A stretch of DNA of 64,000 bases from the NCBI GenBank assembly GCA_947488935.1, contig CANLBN010000001.1, forward strand, positions 744,001 to 808,000. The letters run 5' to 3'. The notes beneath the pieces are model-generated. The model was not told where the DNA came from. It did no database searches and saw only the letters and a program-made list of their open reading frames with translations. Position 1 is the stretch's first letter; the number at the start of each line of letters is the position of its first letter. A program made the position numbers and the translations under genes. Source of the DNA: an uncultured Pseudomonadales bacterium. GTDB lineage: Bacteria > Pseudomonadota > Gammaproteobacteria > Pseudomonadales > Cellvibrionaceae. Below, one piece after another: positions 38,367 through 46,217 of the stretch.

Positions 38367-38611
38367 ATACGTTCTTCTATCGTTTATTTTCGAAATTAAG
38401 AGATGCGATAATATCTTTCTTATAATTGGTTTGTTTGTGCATCGATGGAGCTAATGCCTCTGTATCTTCTATAAGCCTTACTATATTACAATAATAACTT
38501 AACTAAGTTGCATAATTTTGTGAATCGCACCCTCTTAGCTCTATGTTTGTGAGGCTTAAGAGAGGGCTTGTTGGTAGTCGCCAGCTGAACACTAAATGGA
38601 CAGGCCGTAAT

Positions 38612-39223
38612 ATGATCGTAAATTTTGATAATATCAGCTCATCAAGTGGGTATCATTTGCTCACCCAGACGATTATTCCTCGGCCAATTGCATGGATATT
38701 ATCTGAGAATGATGACAAAACATTAAACCTAGCCCCATTTTCATTTTTTAATGCCGTCTGCTCCGACCCTCCTTTGCTAATGGTCTCTATCGGTAAAAAA
38801 CCCCATGGAGAAATAAAAGATACCCGGCGCAATATGCTCAGTGGCCGCGACTTTGTCGTACACATTGCAAACCTTAAAGAAGCTCAAGCGCTTAGCCATA
38901 GTGCGGCCACCCTCGATTATGGGGATAGCGAGTTAGCTATTGACGATTTACCTTTGGCGGATTTTGACGGTTGTTCAATATCTAGGTTGGCTGGGGCACC
39001 CATTGCTTATCACTGTAAATTCTATGACTCTCATCTAATTGGTCCAGATGAGCAGGCCATAATGTATGCCGAGGTCATCCAGCTTTATGTCGATGATAAT
39101 GTCGTCAATAAAGTTGATGATCGGATAGTGATAGACCCCGATAGAGTTAACCCCCTCTCACGTTTAGGTGGCGCCAATTATGGTGCTTTGGATAAGAGTT
39201 TTTCATTAGTTAGGCCCAAATGA
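38612..39223 (+). CDS. Flavin reductase-like (FMN-binding split barrel) protein
   Basis: A 203-residue protein of the flavin reductase-like family: IIPRPIAWILSENDD, NLAPFSFFNAVCSDPPLLMV (FMN-binding), RNMLSGRDFVVHIANL, and YHCKFYDSHLIG. Members bind FMN and reduce flavin or act as small oxidoreductases; the substrate is unknown. The ATG at 38612 matches the usual start just before the conserved region; an ATG at 38543 would add an atypical basic leader. It is monocistronic, divergent from the symporter gene. Confidence 0.83.
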   Translation: MIVNFDNISSSSGYHLLTQTIIPRPIAWILSENDDKTLNLAPFSFFNAVCSDPPLLMVSIGKKPHGEIKDTRRNMLSGRDFVVHIANLKEAQALSHSAATLDYGDSELAIDDLPLADFDGCSISRLAGAPIAYHCKFYDSHLIGPDEQAIMYAEVIQLYVDDNVVNKVDDRIVIDPDRVNPLSRLGGANYGALDKSFSLVRPK

Positions 39224-39294
39224 GAGAGGCTCAAGTAAGCCATTATTTTTAGGGTTAATGGCAAAAGGTAGGTCTGCCTTAAAAATAGGTTGCA

Positions 39295-39367
39295 AAGCCC
39301 CCAGAAAAGATTGAAATAATAAGAGTATTACAATACTATACGCGCCCCTCATTTTAGTTGGGGGCTT
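39295..39367 (+). repeat. Long-range inverted repeat in the region before rpsF
   Basis: AAGCCCCCA (39295-39303) is the exact reverse complement of TGGGGGCTT (39359-39367). A smaller AGTATT/AATACT repeat lies between, overlapping the candidate promoter. It may act as terminator for the flavin reductase gene or as an attenuator for the ribosomal operon; the evidence does not decide. Confidence 0.5.
39311..39339 (+). promoter_or_regulatory. Candidate sigma-70 promoter of the rpsF operon
   Basis: TTGAAA (39311-39316) and TACTAT (39334-39339) are separated by 17 bases, a good sigma-70 match. Transcription would begin near 39346 and give a leader of about 135 bases that includes the S6:S18 element. 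Confidence 0.5.
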
Positions 39368-39420
39368 CGTGCATTGTTATTAATGCGCTTACGAGTCTAA
39401 GCGACTTGATTGCAATGTAT

Positions 39421-39472
39421 CCTTGTCTCACCTTGTAATACTTTATTGCCAAGGGAGACGTAACCCGTAAGG
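39421..39472 (+). promoter_or_regulatory. rpsF leader RNA (S6:S18-binding autoregulatory element)
   Basis: The leader folds as stacked helices: CCTT (39421-39424) with AAGG (39469-39472), GTCTC (39425-39429) with GAGAC (39455-39459), and CCTTG (39431-39435) with CAAGG (39450-39454). A bulge GTAACCCGT (39460-39468) carries the CCG that the S6:S18 dimer recognises in the known rpsF leader. The AAGG of the lowest helix is also the rpsF Shine-Dalgarno sequence, so folding would block translation when S6:S18 is in excess. Confidence 0.85.
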
Positions 39473-39482
39473 AACAAATTAT

Positions 39483-39917
39483 ATGCGTCATTACGAAATA
39501 GTATTCCTTGTTCATCCAGATCAAAGTGAACAAGTCTCAGGTATGGTTGAGCGCTACACTAAAGCGATCAACGATGATGGTGGTCAAGTTCACCGTCTAG
39601 AAGATTGGGGGCGTCGCCAACTTGCCTACTCAATCAACAAAATCCATAAAGCACATTACATTTTAATGAATGTTGAATGTAGCGATGCAGTTCTTGAAGA
39701 GCTAACCACTAATTTCCGCTATAACGATGCAGTGCTTCGTCATATGGTACTGCGTGAAAATGCAGCAATTAGTGAAGAATCTCCCATTATGAAAGCTGAA
39801 AAAGACAGTCGTGAGCGCCGCACGCGTCGTGACGATGATGATTCTCGTGCACCTAAATCAGCACCAGCACCTAGAGAAGAAGAGCCAGCTGCTAGTGCAC
39901 AACAGGAGGAGAAATAA
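39483..39917 (+). CDS. rpsF: 30S ribosomal protein S6
   Basis: S6 binds S18 and 16S rRNA in the platform of the small subunit. The 144-residue protein has [38 protein letters not shown] and [13 protein letters not shown], as in bacterial S6. The C-terminal tail is extended and charged ([10 protein letters not shown], then a proline/alanine/glutamate run); in E. coli this tail is the site of RimK glutamate addition. AAGGA upstream of the ATG is shared with the leader element. rpsR follows after 2 bases. Confidence 0.97.
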   Translation: MRHYEIVFLVHPDQSEQVSGMVERYTKAINDDGGQVHRLEDWGRRQLAYSINKIHKAHYILMNVECSDAVLEELTTNFRYNDAVLRHMVLRENAAISEESPIMKAEKDSRERRTRRDDDDSRAPKSAPAPREEEPAASAQQEEK

Positions 39918-39919
39918 TC

Positions 39920-40150
39920 ATGTCTCGTTTTTTCCGTCGTCGTAAATATTGTCGTTTCACCGCCGAAGGCGTTGATCGTATCGATTATAAAGATTTAGAA
40001 ACATTAAAAGCATACGTTACTGAAACGGGTAAGATTGTACCTAGCCGTATTACAGGTACTAATGCTAAATATCAGCGCCAATTAGCGACTGCTATTAAGC
40101 GTGCACGTTTCTTATCACTATTACCTTACACAGATAACCACGACCGATAA
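39920..40150 (+). CDS. rpsR: 30S ribosomal protein S18
   Basis: S18 is the partner of S6 in the small subunit platform. The 76-residue protein has the S18 signatures [37 protein letters not shown], and the basic C-terminal [21 protein letters not shown]. The gene begins 2 bases after rpsF; AGGAGGAG within the rpsF 3' end provides a strong ribosome site. Confidence 0.97.
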   Translation: MSRFFRRRKYCRFTAEGVDRIDYKDLETLKAYVTETGKIVPSRITGTNAKYQRQLATAIKRARFLSLLPYTDNHDR

Positions 40151-40168
40151 GGTTGTTGGTGACTACTG

Positions 40169-41023
40169 ATGCGCGCAATAGCTGAATTTATTATGCGTGG
40201 GCGCCTACAAGCCTCGGTAGTTGTTTTGTTTGGCGTAGTTCTGCCTATTCTGCCTTTAGCAGCAGTTGGGCTAGTTAGCTTACGCAAAGGCCCTCGCGAA
40301 GGGGCTTTAATGGTAATAGTAGGTGTAATGCCTGCACTAATTGCATGGCTTATAGGTAAGCCTGCTAGTATTGTTTTTTGGGGTACTTTACTCGGTTTTG
40401 TCGTGGTATATGCCCCAGCCGTATTATTACGGTTAACTGTGTCGCTTGCACTAATGGTGCAAGCACTGGTGGTAACAGCAGTAGCCTGTGGCTTGTTTGC
40501 ACTGGCTTTTGCACCAGGGTTGTTAGAATCATTTGAAACCATTACATCGTTGTTTATTACAACGATGCAAGGTAAAGCACTTGATTCAGAATTGGTAACG
40601 CCAAGTTCAGTAGCATTGTCGGGTTTTATCGCTATGGCATTTGCACTCAACGCATTGGCGGGTTTGTTGTTGGCTAGATGGTGGCAGGCTCTATTGTATA
40701 ACCCCGATGGTTTTGGGGTTGAGTTTAGAGAGATGCGATTACCTGTTGGTCCCTCTGTTTTATGTGCTGTATTGGTTGTGTTGTTTCATTACTACGGCAT
40801 AGATTACAGCTTTTGGGCAACAACATTGGCGCTGCCACTTATTTTGGTGGCTTTATCAATTGTGCATTCTATGGCTCAGCATCGTCAGTTAAGCAAGACA
40901 TGGTTGGCAATATTTTATGTGTTTATTGCTAGTTCTAATATTTTATTGTTATTGCTAGCATTAGTTGGTTTTATAGATTCTTTGCTAAATATACGTGATC
41001 GTTTTTTGGATAAAAATAAGTAA
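40169..41023 (+). CDS. DUF2232 (YybS-like) membrane protein
   Basis: A 284-residue inner-membrane protein with about eight hydrophobic segments, beginning with the basic MRAIAEFIMRGRLQA, and the DUF2232 features YNPDGFGVEFREMRLP and HYYGIDYSFWATTLALPL. In pseudomonads and relatives a DUF2232 gene lies between rpsR and rplI as it does here. The function is unknown. It begins 18 bases after rpsR and is therefore part of the ribosomal protein operon. Confidence 0.85.
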   Translation: MRAIAEFIMRGRLQASVVVLFGVVLPILPLAAVGLVSLRKGPREGALMVIVGVMPALIAWLIGKPASIVFWGTLLGFVVVYAPAVLLRLTVSLALMVQALVVTAVACGLFALAFAPGLLESFETITSLFITTMQGKALDSELVTPSSVALSGFIAMAFALNALAGLLLARWWQALLYNPDGFGVEFREMRLPVGPSVLCAVLVVLFHYYGIDYSFWATTLALPLILVALSIVHSMAQHRQLSKTWLAIFYVFIASSNILLLLLALVGFIDSLLNIRDRFLDKNK

Positions 41024-41101
41024 ACTTGAATATTGCTTAGCCAGAAAGAAGTCAGTGATCACACTTTATATTAATTAAAGTACAAAAAGAGGTTATACGA
41101 G

Positions 41102-41548
41102 ATGGACGTTATTCTGCTCGATAAAGTAGGTAAATTAGGTAACGTTGGTGATAAAGTTACTGTAAATGCGGGTTTTGGCCGTAATTTTTTGATTCCACAG
41201 GGTAAAGCATTGCCGGCAACAGCAGCAAACGTTGCTGACTTTGAAGTGCGTCGCGCTGAGCTTGAGGCTGCTGCTGCTGCAAAACGTAGCGATGCCGAAG
41301 CACGTGCCGCTAAATTAGCTGACCTAGCGGTTACACTAGTGACTAAAGCGGGCGACGAAGGTAAGTTATTCGGCTCTATTGGTACGCGTGACATTGCAGA
41401 TGCAATAACTGCTGCTGGTGTTGAAGTAGCTAAATCAGAAGTACGCTTACCAGAAGGTGCTTTACGTGAAGTGGGTGAATATGAGGTTGATGTTCAGCTA
41501 CACAGTGAAGTGACTCAGATTGTTAAGGTGACTATCGAAGCTGAATAA
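41102..41548 (+). CDS. rplI: 50S ribosomal protein L9
   Basis: L9 binds 23S rRNA with its N-terminal domain and extends from the L1 stalk base. The 148-residue protein has the L9 pattern [36 protein letters not shown] (read from its start), an alanine-rich connecting helix ([16 protein letters not shown]), and the C-terminal [13 protein letters not shown] domain. It is the last gene before a strong terminator. Confidence 0.97.
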   Translation: MDVILLDKVGKLGNVGDKVTVNAGFGRNFLIPQGKALPATAANVADFEVRRAELEAAAAAKRSDAEARAAKLADLAVTLVTKAGDEGKLFGSIGTRDIADAITAAGVEVAKSEVRLPEGALREVGEYEVDVQLHSEVTQIVKVTIEAE

Positions 41549-41624
41549 GCTCGATAGGTGTTAACAAATAACGCTACTTATTGGTTAATTTTGGTTTTTG
41601 AAAGAAAAGCCTAATTGCTATAAT

Positions 41625-41657
41625 AAAGCCCAGTTGTGCAAGCTTCTGGGCTTTTTT
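41625..41657 (+). terminator. Intrinsic terminator of the rpsF operon
   Basis: AAAGCCCAG (41625-41633) pairs with CTGGGCTTT (41646-41654) and a T-run (CTTTTTTG) follows. This is a textbook rho-independent terminator, 77 bases after the rplI stop, separating the ribosomal operon from dnaB. Confidence 0.92.
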
Positions 41658-41777
41658 GTATCGCTAAAAATTAGATAAAATCTGATGTGTTAAATCAGAT
41701 GGGCCAATGAGTTTGTGTCTGTTATTATCTGTCCTCTTGTACCGATTCTTTATTATTGATTTTGTCTTACATTGACT

Positions 41778-43187
41778 ATGCTGCAACCGCAATCTTTACC
41801 TTTAGATGATATACCCGACACGGTTTATGATGATGCCGAGACATCGGGTCAATCACTACCCCATTCTCCCGAGGCTGAGCAGGCAGTGCTTGGCGGGTTA
41901 ATTTTGGCAAATCAGAGCTTTGATGCGGTTGCCGAAGTACTTCAGCCTGAAGATTTCTATAAAAATAGTCATCAACTAATTTTTACTACCATGTCGGTTT
42001 TATCCGAGGCCGATAAGCCATTGGATATCATTACACTGGCCGAACAATTGTCGCGTAATGATGAGCTCAACCGCTTAGGTGGCATGGAATACCTATCAAC
42101 GATTGTTGCTAACACCCCTAGCTCCTCAAATACAGTGGCCTATGCACGTATAGTGCGAGAACACGCAACGGTTCGACAGCTTATTACTGTTGCTAACGAT
42201 ATCTCTCGTTCAAGCTACAACCCTTCGGGCTTAGATGCCGATGACCTTTTGCAGCTTGCCGAAAAGCGATTGCTTGAAATTGCTGAGGGCCGTCCTAAAG
42301 AGGGTGGTCTTGAGGCAATGGATGGCCTGCTTAAAAATACTATTGAGCGTATCGATGCGCTGTTTCGCTCCAAAGCGGATATTACGGGTATTAGTTGTGG
42401 CTTGACTGATCTTGATGGGCGTACCTCTGGCTGGCAAAACGGCGAGTTAATTATTTTGGCAGCAAGGCCCTCGATGGGTAAAACGGCATTGGCGTTAAAC
42501 TTTGTTGAGGCGGCGATGTTTACCCAAAAAAAACCCGTGCTGGTCTTTAGTATGGAGATGCCTTCAGAATCACTCGTGATGCGTATGTTGTCATCTACAG
42601 GCCGTATTGATCAGACCAAAATACGCAATGGGCAATTGACCGAGGAAGATTGGCCAAAATTAACAGCAGCGGTACAAAAGCTTAAAGGTGCCCCATTATT
42701 TATTGACGATACCGCAGGGCTGACGCCACAAGATATGCGAGCACGTATTCGTCGCACCGCACGCGAGCATGGCGAGCCTGGCCTAATTATGGTCGATTAC
42801 TTACAACTGATGCAGACAGTCGGTAATAACGATGGCAGAACCCAGGAAATATCCGAGATATCCCGCTCGCTAAAAGCGATAGCAAAAGAATACAATTGCC
42901 CTGTGATTGCTCTATCTCAGCTAAATCGTGGTGTTGAGCAGCGCCCTAATAAACGACCAATGAATTCGGACTTGCGCGAATCCGGTGCCATCGAGCAGGA
43001 TGCCGACGTTATTTTGTTTATTTATCGCGATGATTATTACAACGAAGATAGCCCTGAGAAAGGCATTGCTGAGCTGATTATTGGCAAGCAACGTAATGGT
43101 GAGATTGGTACTTGTCGTGCCGCCTTTGTGGGTAAATACACGCGTTTTGAAAACTTGGCGCCAGATTATATGGCGAGTGAGTATTAA
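41778..43187 (+). CDS. dnaB: Replicative DNA helicase
   Basis: DnaB is the hexameric helicase that unwinds DNA at the replication fork. The protein (469 residues from the ATG at 41778; a TTG at 41772 adds two) has the N-terminal primase-interacting domain (SPEAEQAVLGGLILANQSFD) and the RecA-like domain with Walker A AARPSMGKTALALN. It also shows SMEMPSESL, MVDYLQLM, SQLNRGVEQRPNKRP and the C-terminal KQRNGEIGT. It has no intein. A leading acidic extension is short. Located after the rplI operon, as in pseudomonads and E. coli. Confidence 0.97.
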   Translation: MLQPQSLPLDDIPDTVYDDAETSGQSLPHSPEAEQAVLGGLILANQSFDAVAEVLQPEDFYKNSHQLIFTTMSVLSEADKPLDIITLAEQLSRNDELNRLGGMEYLSTIVANTPSSSNTVAYARIVREHATVRQLITVANDISRSSYNPSGLDADDLLQLAEKRLLEIAEGRPKEGGLEAMDGLLKNTIERIDALFRSKADITGISCGLTDLDGRTSGWQNGELIILAARPSMGKTALALNFVEAAMFTQKKPVLVFSMEMPSESLVMRMLSSTGRIDQTKIRNGQLTEEDWPKLTAAVQKLKGAPLFIDDTAGLTPQDMRARIRRTAREHGEPGLIMVDYLQLMQTVGNNDGRTQEISEISRSLKAIAKEYNCPVIALSQLNRGVEQRPNKRPMNSDLRESGAIEQDADVILFIYRDDYYNEDSPEKGIAELIIGKQRNGEIGTCRAAFVGKYTRFENLAPDYMASEY

Positions 43188-43253
43188 ATAGCCCTAGATG
43201 TATGTAGAGGCATCTTAAATATTTTTTGGTTTGTTTTACTAATATTGTCAGTT

Positions 43254-43288
43254 ATTGGCCAATGTTTGTGTGTAATCCATTGGCCAAT
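43254..43288. terminator. Possible bidirectional terminator hairpin
   Basis: ATTGGCCAAT occurs at 43254-43263 and again at 43279-43288. The sequence is its own reverse complement, so the two copies can pair across a 15-base loop. It lies between the convergent ends of dnaB and the small acidic protein gene, with AT-rich flanks. Confidence 0.5.
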
Positions 43289-43307
43289 ATTTAGCTAGGT
43301 ATAAAGA

Positions 43308-43517
43308 TTATTCCGCAGCAGGCTCTTCGTCTGATGCAGCTTCTTCAGCAGCGGGTTCTTCTGGCTTTGGTGTAGGTGCAGCGCGTAGGCCTTCAGTTAT
43401 TAATATAGCAACTTTGTCGTCGCCATTGATAAACTTGTTTTTAGCGCTTTTTACAGCATAACGACCATCAGAACGTTTCAAGATGGTGTACTCAGCGGTT
43501 TTCTTTTCTACTTTCAT
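43308..43517 (-). CDS. Small conserved protein with acidic Pro/Ala/Glu tail
   Basis: A 69-residue protein starting MKVEKKTAEYTILKRSDGRYAV, then KSAKNKFINGDDKVAILITEGL, and ending in a tail of proline, alanine and glutamate. I recall similar short proteins in other marine gammaproteobacteria but know no function. A basic folded N-terminal part and an acidic flexible tail could suit nucleic-acid or protein binding; that is inference. AAAGGAA upstream of the ATG supports translation. Confidence 0.75.
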   Translation of the reverse strand: MKVEKKTAEYTILKRSDGRYAVKSAKNKFINGDDKVAILITEGLRAAPTPKPEEPAAEEAASDEEPAAE

Positions 43518-43672
43518 GTGCCTTTCCTTTATTAATAATGAGATAAATGCATCATGCTCAGTTAGCCTGAGCAGGCCCTAACGATTATACGGCGATGATT
43601 ATTTTAAGCAAATAGCATTTTATTTTTATGCTTCTGAAAGGTTTAGGGCAGGCATAGTGATATGATTGTTTT

Positions 43673-44515
43673 ATGTCTTCTAGTACTTTTCCTTTAATAG
43701 ATACTCACTGTCACTTCGATTTTTCTGTATTTGATGATAATAGAGAGACGTTGTGGACCTTATGCCAAAAGAGCAATATACACCACTTGTTGATCCCCGG
43801 TGTTCATCCCGATCAGTGGTGTGTTAATTATGACCTAACAAAAACCTTAAGCGGTGTTGTGAGCGCAGCAGGTGTTCACCCTTGGTGGCTTGATAAATTA
43901 AACGAGCAAGAGGTTTGCGAGCAAGGTCTTTCCGAGGAGCTGTTGCAACGCCTAGATAAGGCGCTTGCTCGACAGAAGTGTGTGGCCGTAGGCGAGTGTG
44001 GCTTAGATAAAGCTATTGCTGTCGATCTTGAGTATCAAAAAATAATTTTTGAGCAGCATATTCGCAAAGCCTGTGAGTTGGAACTGCCGTTAATTATTCA
44101 TGTGCGTAATACTCACAATGAAACGCTGCAGTTATTATCCCGCTATAAGCCGGCTAGCGGTGGTGTGATTCATGGCTTTACAGGTAGCTTGGAGACAGCA
44201 CAACAATATTGGAAGCTTGGATTTTATTTAGGGGTGGGTGGTAGTATTACCTACCCACGAGCTAATAAAACGCGACGAGCTATCGCGCAAATGCCTTTGG
44301 AGTCACTACTGTTAGAAACAGATGCACCGGATATGCCGCTTAATGGTTTTCAAGGCAAGCCTAACAGCCCATTAAAGGTCATTGATGTTGCCAAGTCATT
44401 ATCTGAATTAAGAGACAGTAGTTTAGAGAATATTATAGAGACAACCACAAAAAATGCGTATAGATTATTTAACCTTTCTCTTCAGTATCCCACCCCATCT
44501 GTTATCCAAAACTAA
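43673..44515 (+). CDS. TatD-family metal-dependent hydrolase
   Basis: A 280-residue TIM-barrel hydrolase with the metal ligands of TatD: IDTHCHFDF (HxH) at the N terminus, VGECGLDK (glutamate), IHVRNTH, HGFTGS, and LLETDAPDMP (aspartate). TatD proteins are magnesium-dependent nucleases or D-aminoacyl-tRNA deacylase-like enzymes; which of the TatD, YcfH or YjjV types this is cannot be settled, though GVHPWW and the moderate length fit YjjV. The downstream csdA fusion begins 5 bases after its stop, implying an operon. Confidence 0.88.
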   Translation: MSSSTFPLIDTHCHFDFSVFDDNRETLWTLCQKSNIHHLLIPGVHPDQWCVNYDLTKTLSGVVSAAGVHPWWLDKLNEQEVCEQGLSEELLQRLDKALARQKCVAVGECGLDKAIAVDLEYQKIIFEQHIRKACELELPLIIHVRNTHNETLQLLSRYKPASGGVIHGFTGSLETAQQYWKLGFYLGVGGSITYPRANKTRRAIAQMPLESLLLETDAPDMPLNGFQGKPNSPLKVIDVAKSLSELRDSSLENIIETTTKNAYRLFNLSLQYPTPSVIQN

Positions 44516-44520
44516 GAGCT

Positions 44521-46197
44521 ATGTTTGATCCGCTTCAGTTTAAAAGCAATTTTCCACTGTTTTTCCAGCAAGAAAATAAAGCACTCATTTATTTAGATAA
44601 TGCTGCCACTACACAAAAACCACAGTGTGTGATTGATGCGATCGTTGATTTTTATATATCTAAAAATGGCAATGCCAACCGGGCTAGTCATCGTTTGGCA
44701 AGGTCAGCAACGAGTATATTGGAGGATGTAAGGCAGAAATCGGCTAACTTTTTAGGCGCCAGTCATAAAGATGAGATCATCTTTACATCGGGTGCGACTG
44801 AAGGGCTTAATTTATTGGCGAAGGGTTTGTCTCGTCAGCTAGATAAGGACGATGAAATTTTATTAAGTGTTGCCGAACACCATGCCAATCTGGTGCCTTG
44901 GCAAGCTGTGGCCAAAAAAACAGGTGCAAAGCTGGTATTCATCAATAATAATTTGGAGGATATTGACAGTAAGCTTACTCATAAAACAAAAATAGTTTCC
45001 TGTTCAGCAGTGAGTAATGTTTTTGGCCAGTTTAATGGTGTTGATAGATTTAAACGTATTAAGAAAAAATATCCAGATATATTTTTAATTATCGATGCAT
45101 CTCAAATGGTTGGTAAAACCCCTGTTAATGTTAACGATAATTTCTGTGATTTTTTAGTCTGTTCACCCCACAAGTTTTATGGCCCAACAGGTGTTGGCTT
45201 ATTGTATGGGAGGCGAGACCGCTTGCGCTGTTTAAACGTTAGTAAGTTCGGTGGGGAGATGATCGAGAGTGTTGATCTTTTTGAGAGTAGCTATGCTGAG
45301 CCGCCGTATTGTTTTGAGGCAGGGACTTCGTCATTGGCGGCAATTGCAGGATTAGGCGCGTGTATTGGCTTTATAGAAAGCCAGTTTGAAAAAGGTATGC
45401 TAGCTTATGAGAAAAAACTAATCGGCTATTTACACGAGAGGCTATCGGTATTTATTAATGACTTTCCAGAAATAAGTTTACAGACAAAAGTAAAAGATAA
45501 TATAGGTATTGCTGCCATCAGCTCCAATAGGTACTCTATGGCAGACCTTGGTTTTTGGCTAGATGAACATGATATTGCCGTTCGAGTGGGTGATCATTGC
45601 GCGCAGCCTTTGTTAAAATCACTAGGCTTAACAAGCGTGTTAAGAGTGTCGGTTGCTCCTTATAATACCTTTGAAGATGTTGATGCGTTGATTCAGTGCT
45701 TGTATGATTTTTTTAAAAAGAATAATGAGAATTTATGCACTACAGCCCCCTTTTTTTTAACGGGTGATGAAAGTGCCAGCGATTATAAAGACGAGTTGTC
45801 GGCGATTAATTATCATGATTTTTTAACAACTAAATCATGGGCTAATAAATACACAAAAATCCTATCGCTAGGCAAGCTAGTGGCAAAGAAACCGTTTTTG
45901 CATAAAGATAGATACTTAGTCTCGGGTTGTGAGGCGAGCCTATGGATACATGTAATAGAGGAAAGGTCACAGAAAGAGACAGCGTTTAACTTTGTTGTTG
46001 ATAGCGACTCTATAATAGTCAAAGGTTTGGCGGCGTTGCTCCTATGTCGAGTCAATGGTAAATCTGCAGAGCATATTAAAGGTATCGATTTTGATGCGTA
46101 TTTTTCTGACTTAGGTCTAGAGAAGTATTTAAGTGAGTCCCGCTTTAGTGGTATGCAATCTTTACTTAAATATATTTGGTTGGCTATAGATAAATAA
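44521..46197 (+). CDS. Cysteine desulfurase fused to a SufE/CsdE sulfur acceptor
   Basis: Residues 1-405 form a group II cysteine desulfurase (CsdA/SufS): LIYLDNAATTQKP, SVAEHHANLVPW, the PLP lysine K218 in SPHKFYGPTGVG, and the persulfide cysteine C360 in RVGDHCAQP (HH of most relatives is DH here). Residues 430-558 resemble SufE/CsdE: SWANKYTKILSLGK, then YLVSGCEASLW with the acceptor cysteine C470. Normally these are separate proteins, the acceptor taking sulfur from the desulfurase for Fe-S clusters or other thiolation. Covalent linkage would channel persulfide between C360 and C470. No csdL or suf genes are adjacent. Confidence 0.88.
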   Translation: MFDPLQFKSNFPLFFQQENKALIYLDNAATTQKPQCVIDAIVDFYISKNGNANRASHRLARSATSILEDVRQKSANFLGASHKDEIIFTSGATEGLNLLAKGLSRQLDKDDEILLSVAEHHANLVPWQAVAKKTGAKLVFINNNLEDIDSKLTHKTKIVSCSAVSNVFGQFNGVDRFKRIKKKYPDIFLIIDASQMVGKTPVNVNDNFCDFLVCSPHKFYGPTGVGLLYGRRDRLRCLNVSKFGGEMIESVDLFESSYAEPPYCFEAGTSSLAAIAGLGACIGFIESQFEKGMLAYEKKLIGYLHERLSVFINDFPEISLQTKVKDNIGIAAISSNRYSMADLGFWLDEHDIAVRVGDHCAQPLLKSLGLTSVLRVSVAPYNTFEDVDALIQCLYDFFKKNNENLCTTAPFFLTGDESASDYKDELSAINYHDFLTTKSWANKYTKILSLGKLVAKKPFLHKDRYLVSGCEASLWIHVIEERSQKETAFNFVVDSDSIIVKGLAALLLCRVNGKSAEHIKGIDFDAYFSDLGLEKYLSESRFSGMQSLLKYIWLAIDK

Positions 46198-46217
46198 GTC
46201 GATAGGCAAAAAATAGG

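Noticed and set aside
40126..40650. A 174-codon open frame on the minus strand
   Set aside because: It is antisense to the DUF2232 membrane protein gene, has a composition rich in Thr/Ala/Asn typical of a shadow frame, and lies within a conserved operon on the other strand.
43673..44515. Naming the TatD-family gene tatD
   Set aside because: There are no tatABC genes and the sequence fits several TatD subtypes equally, so I left the symbol blank.
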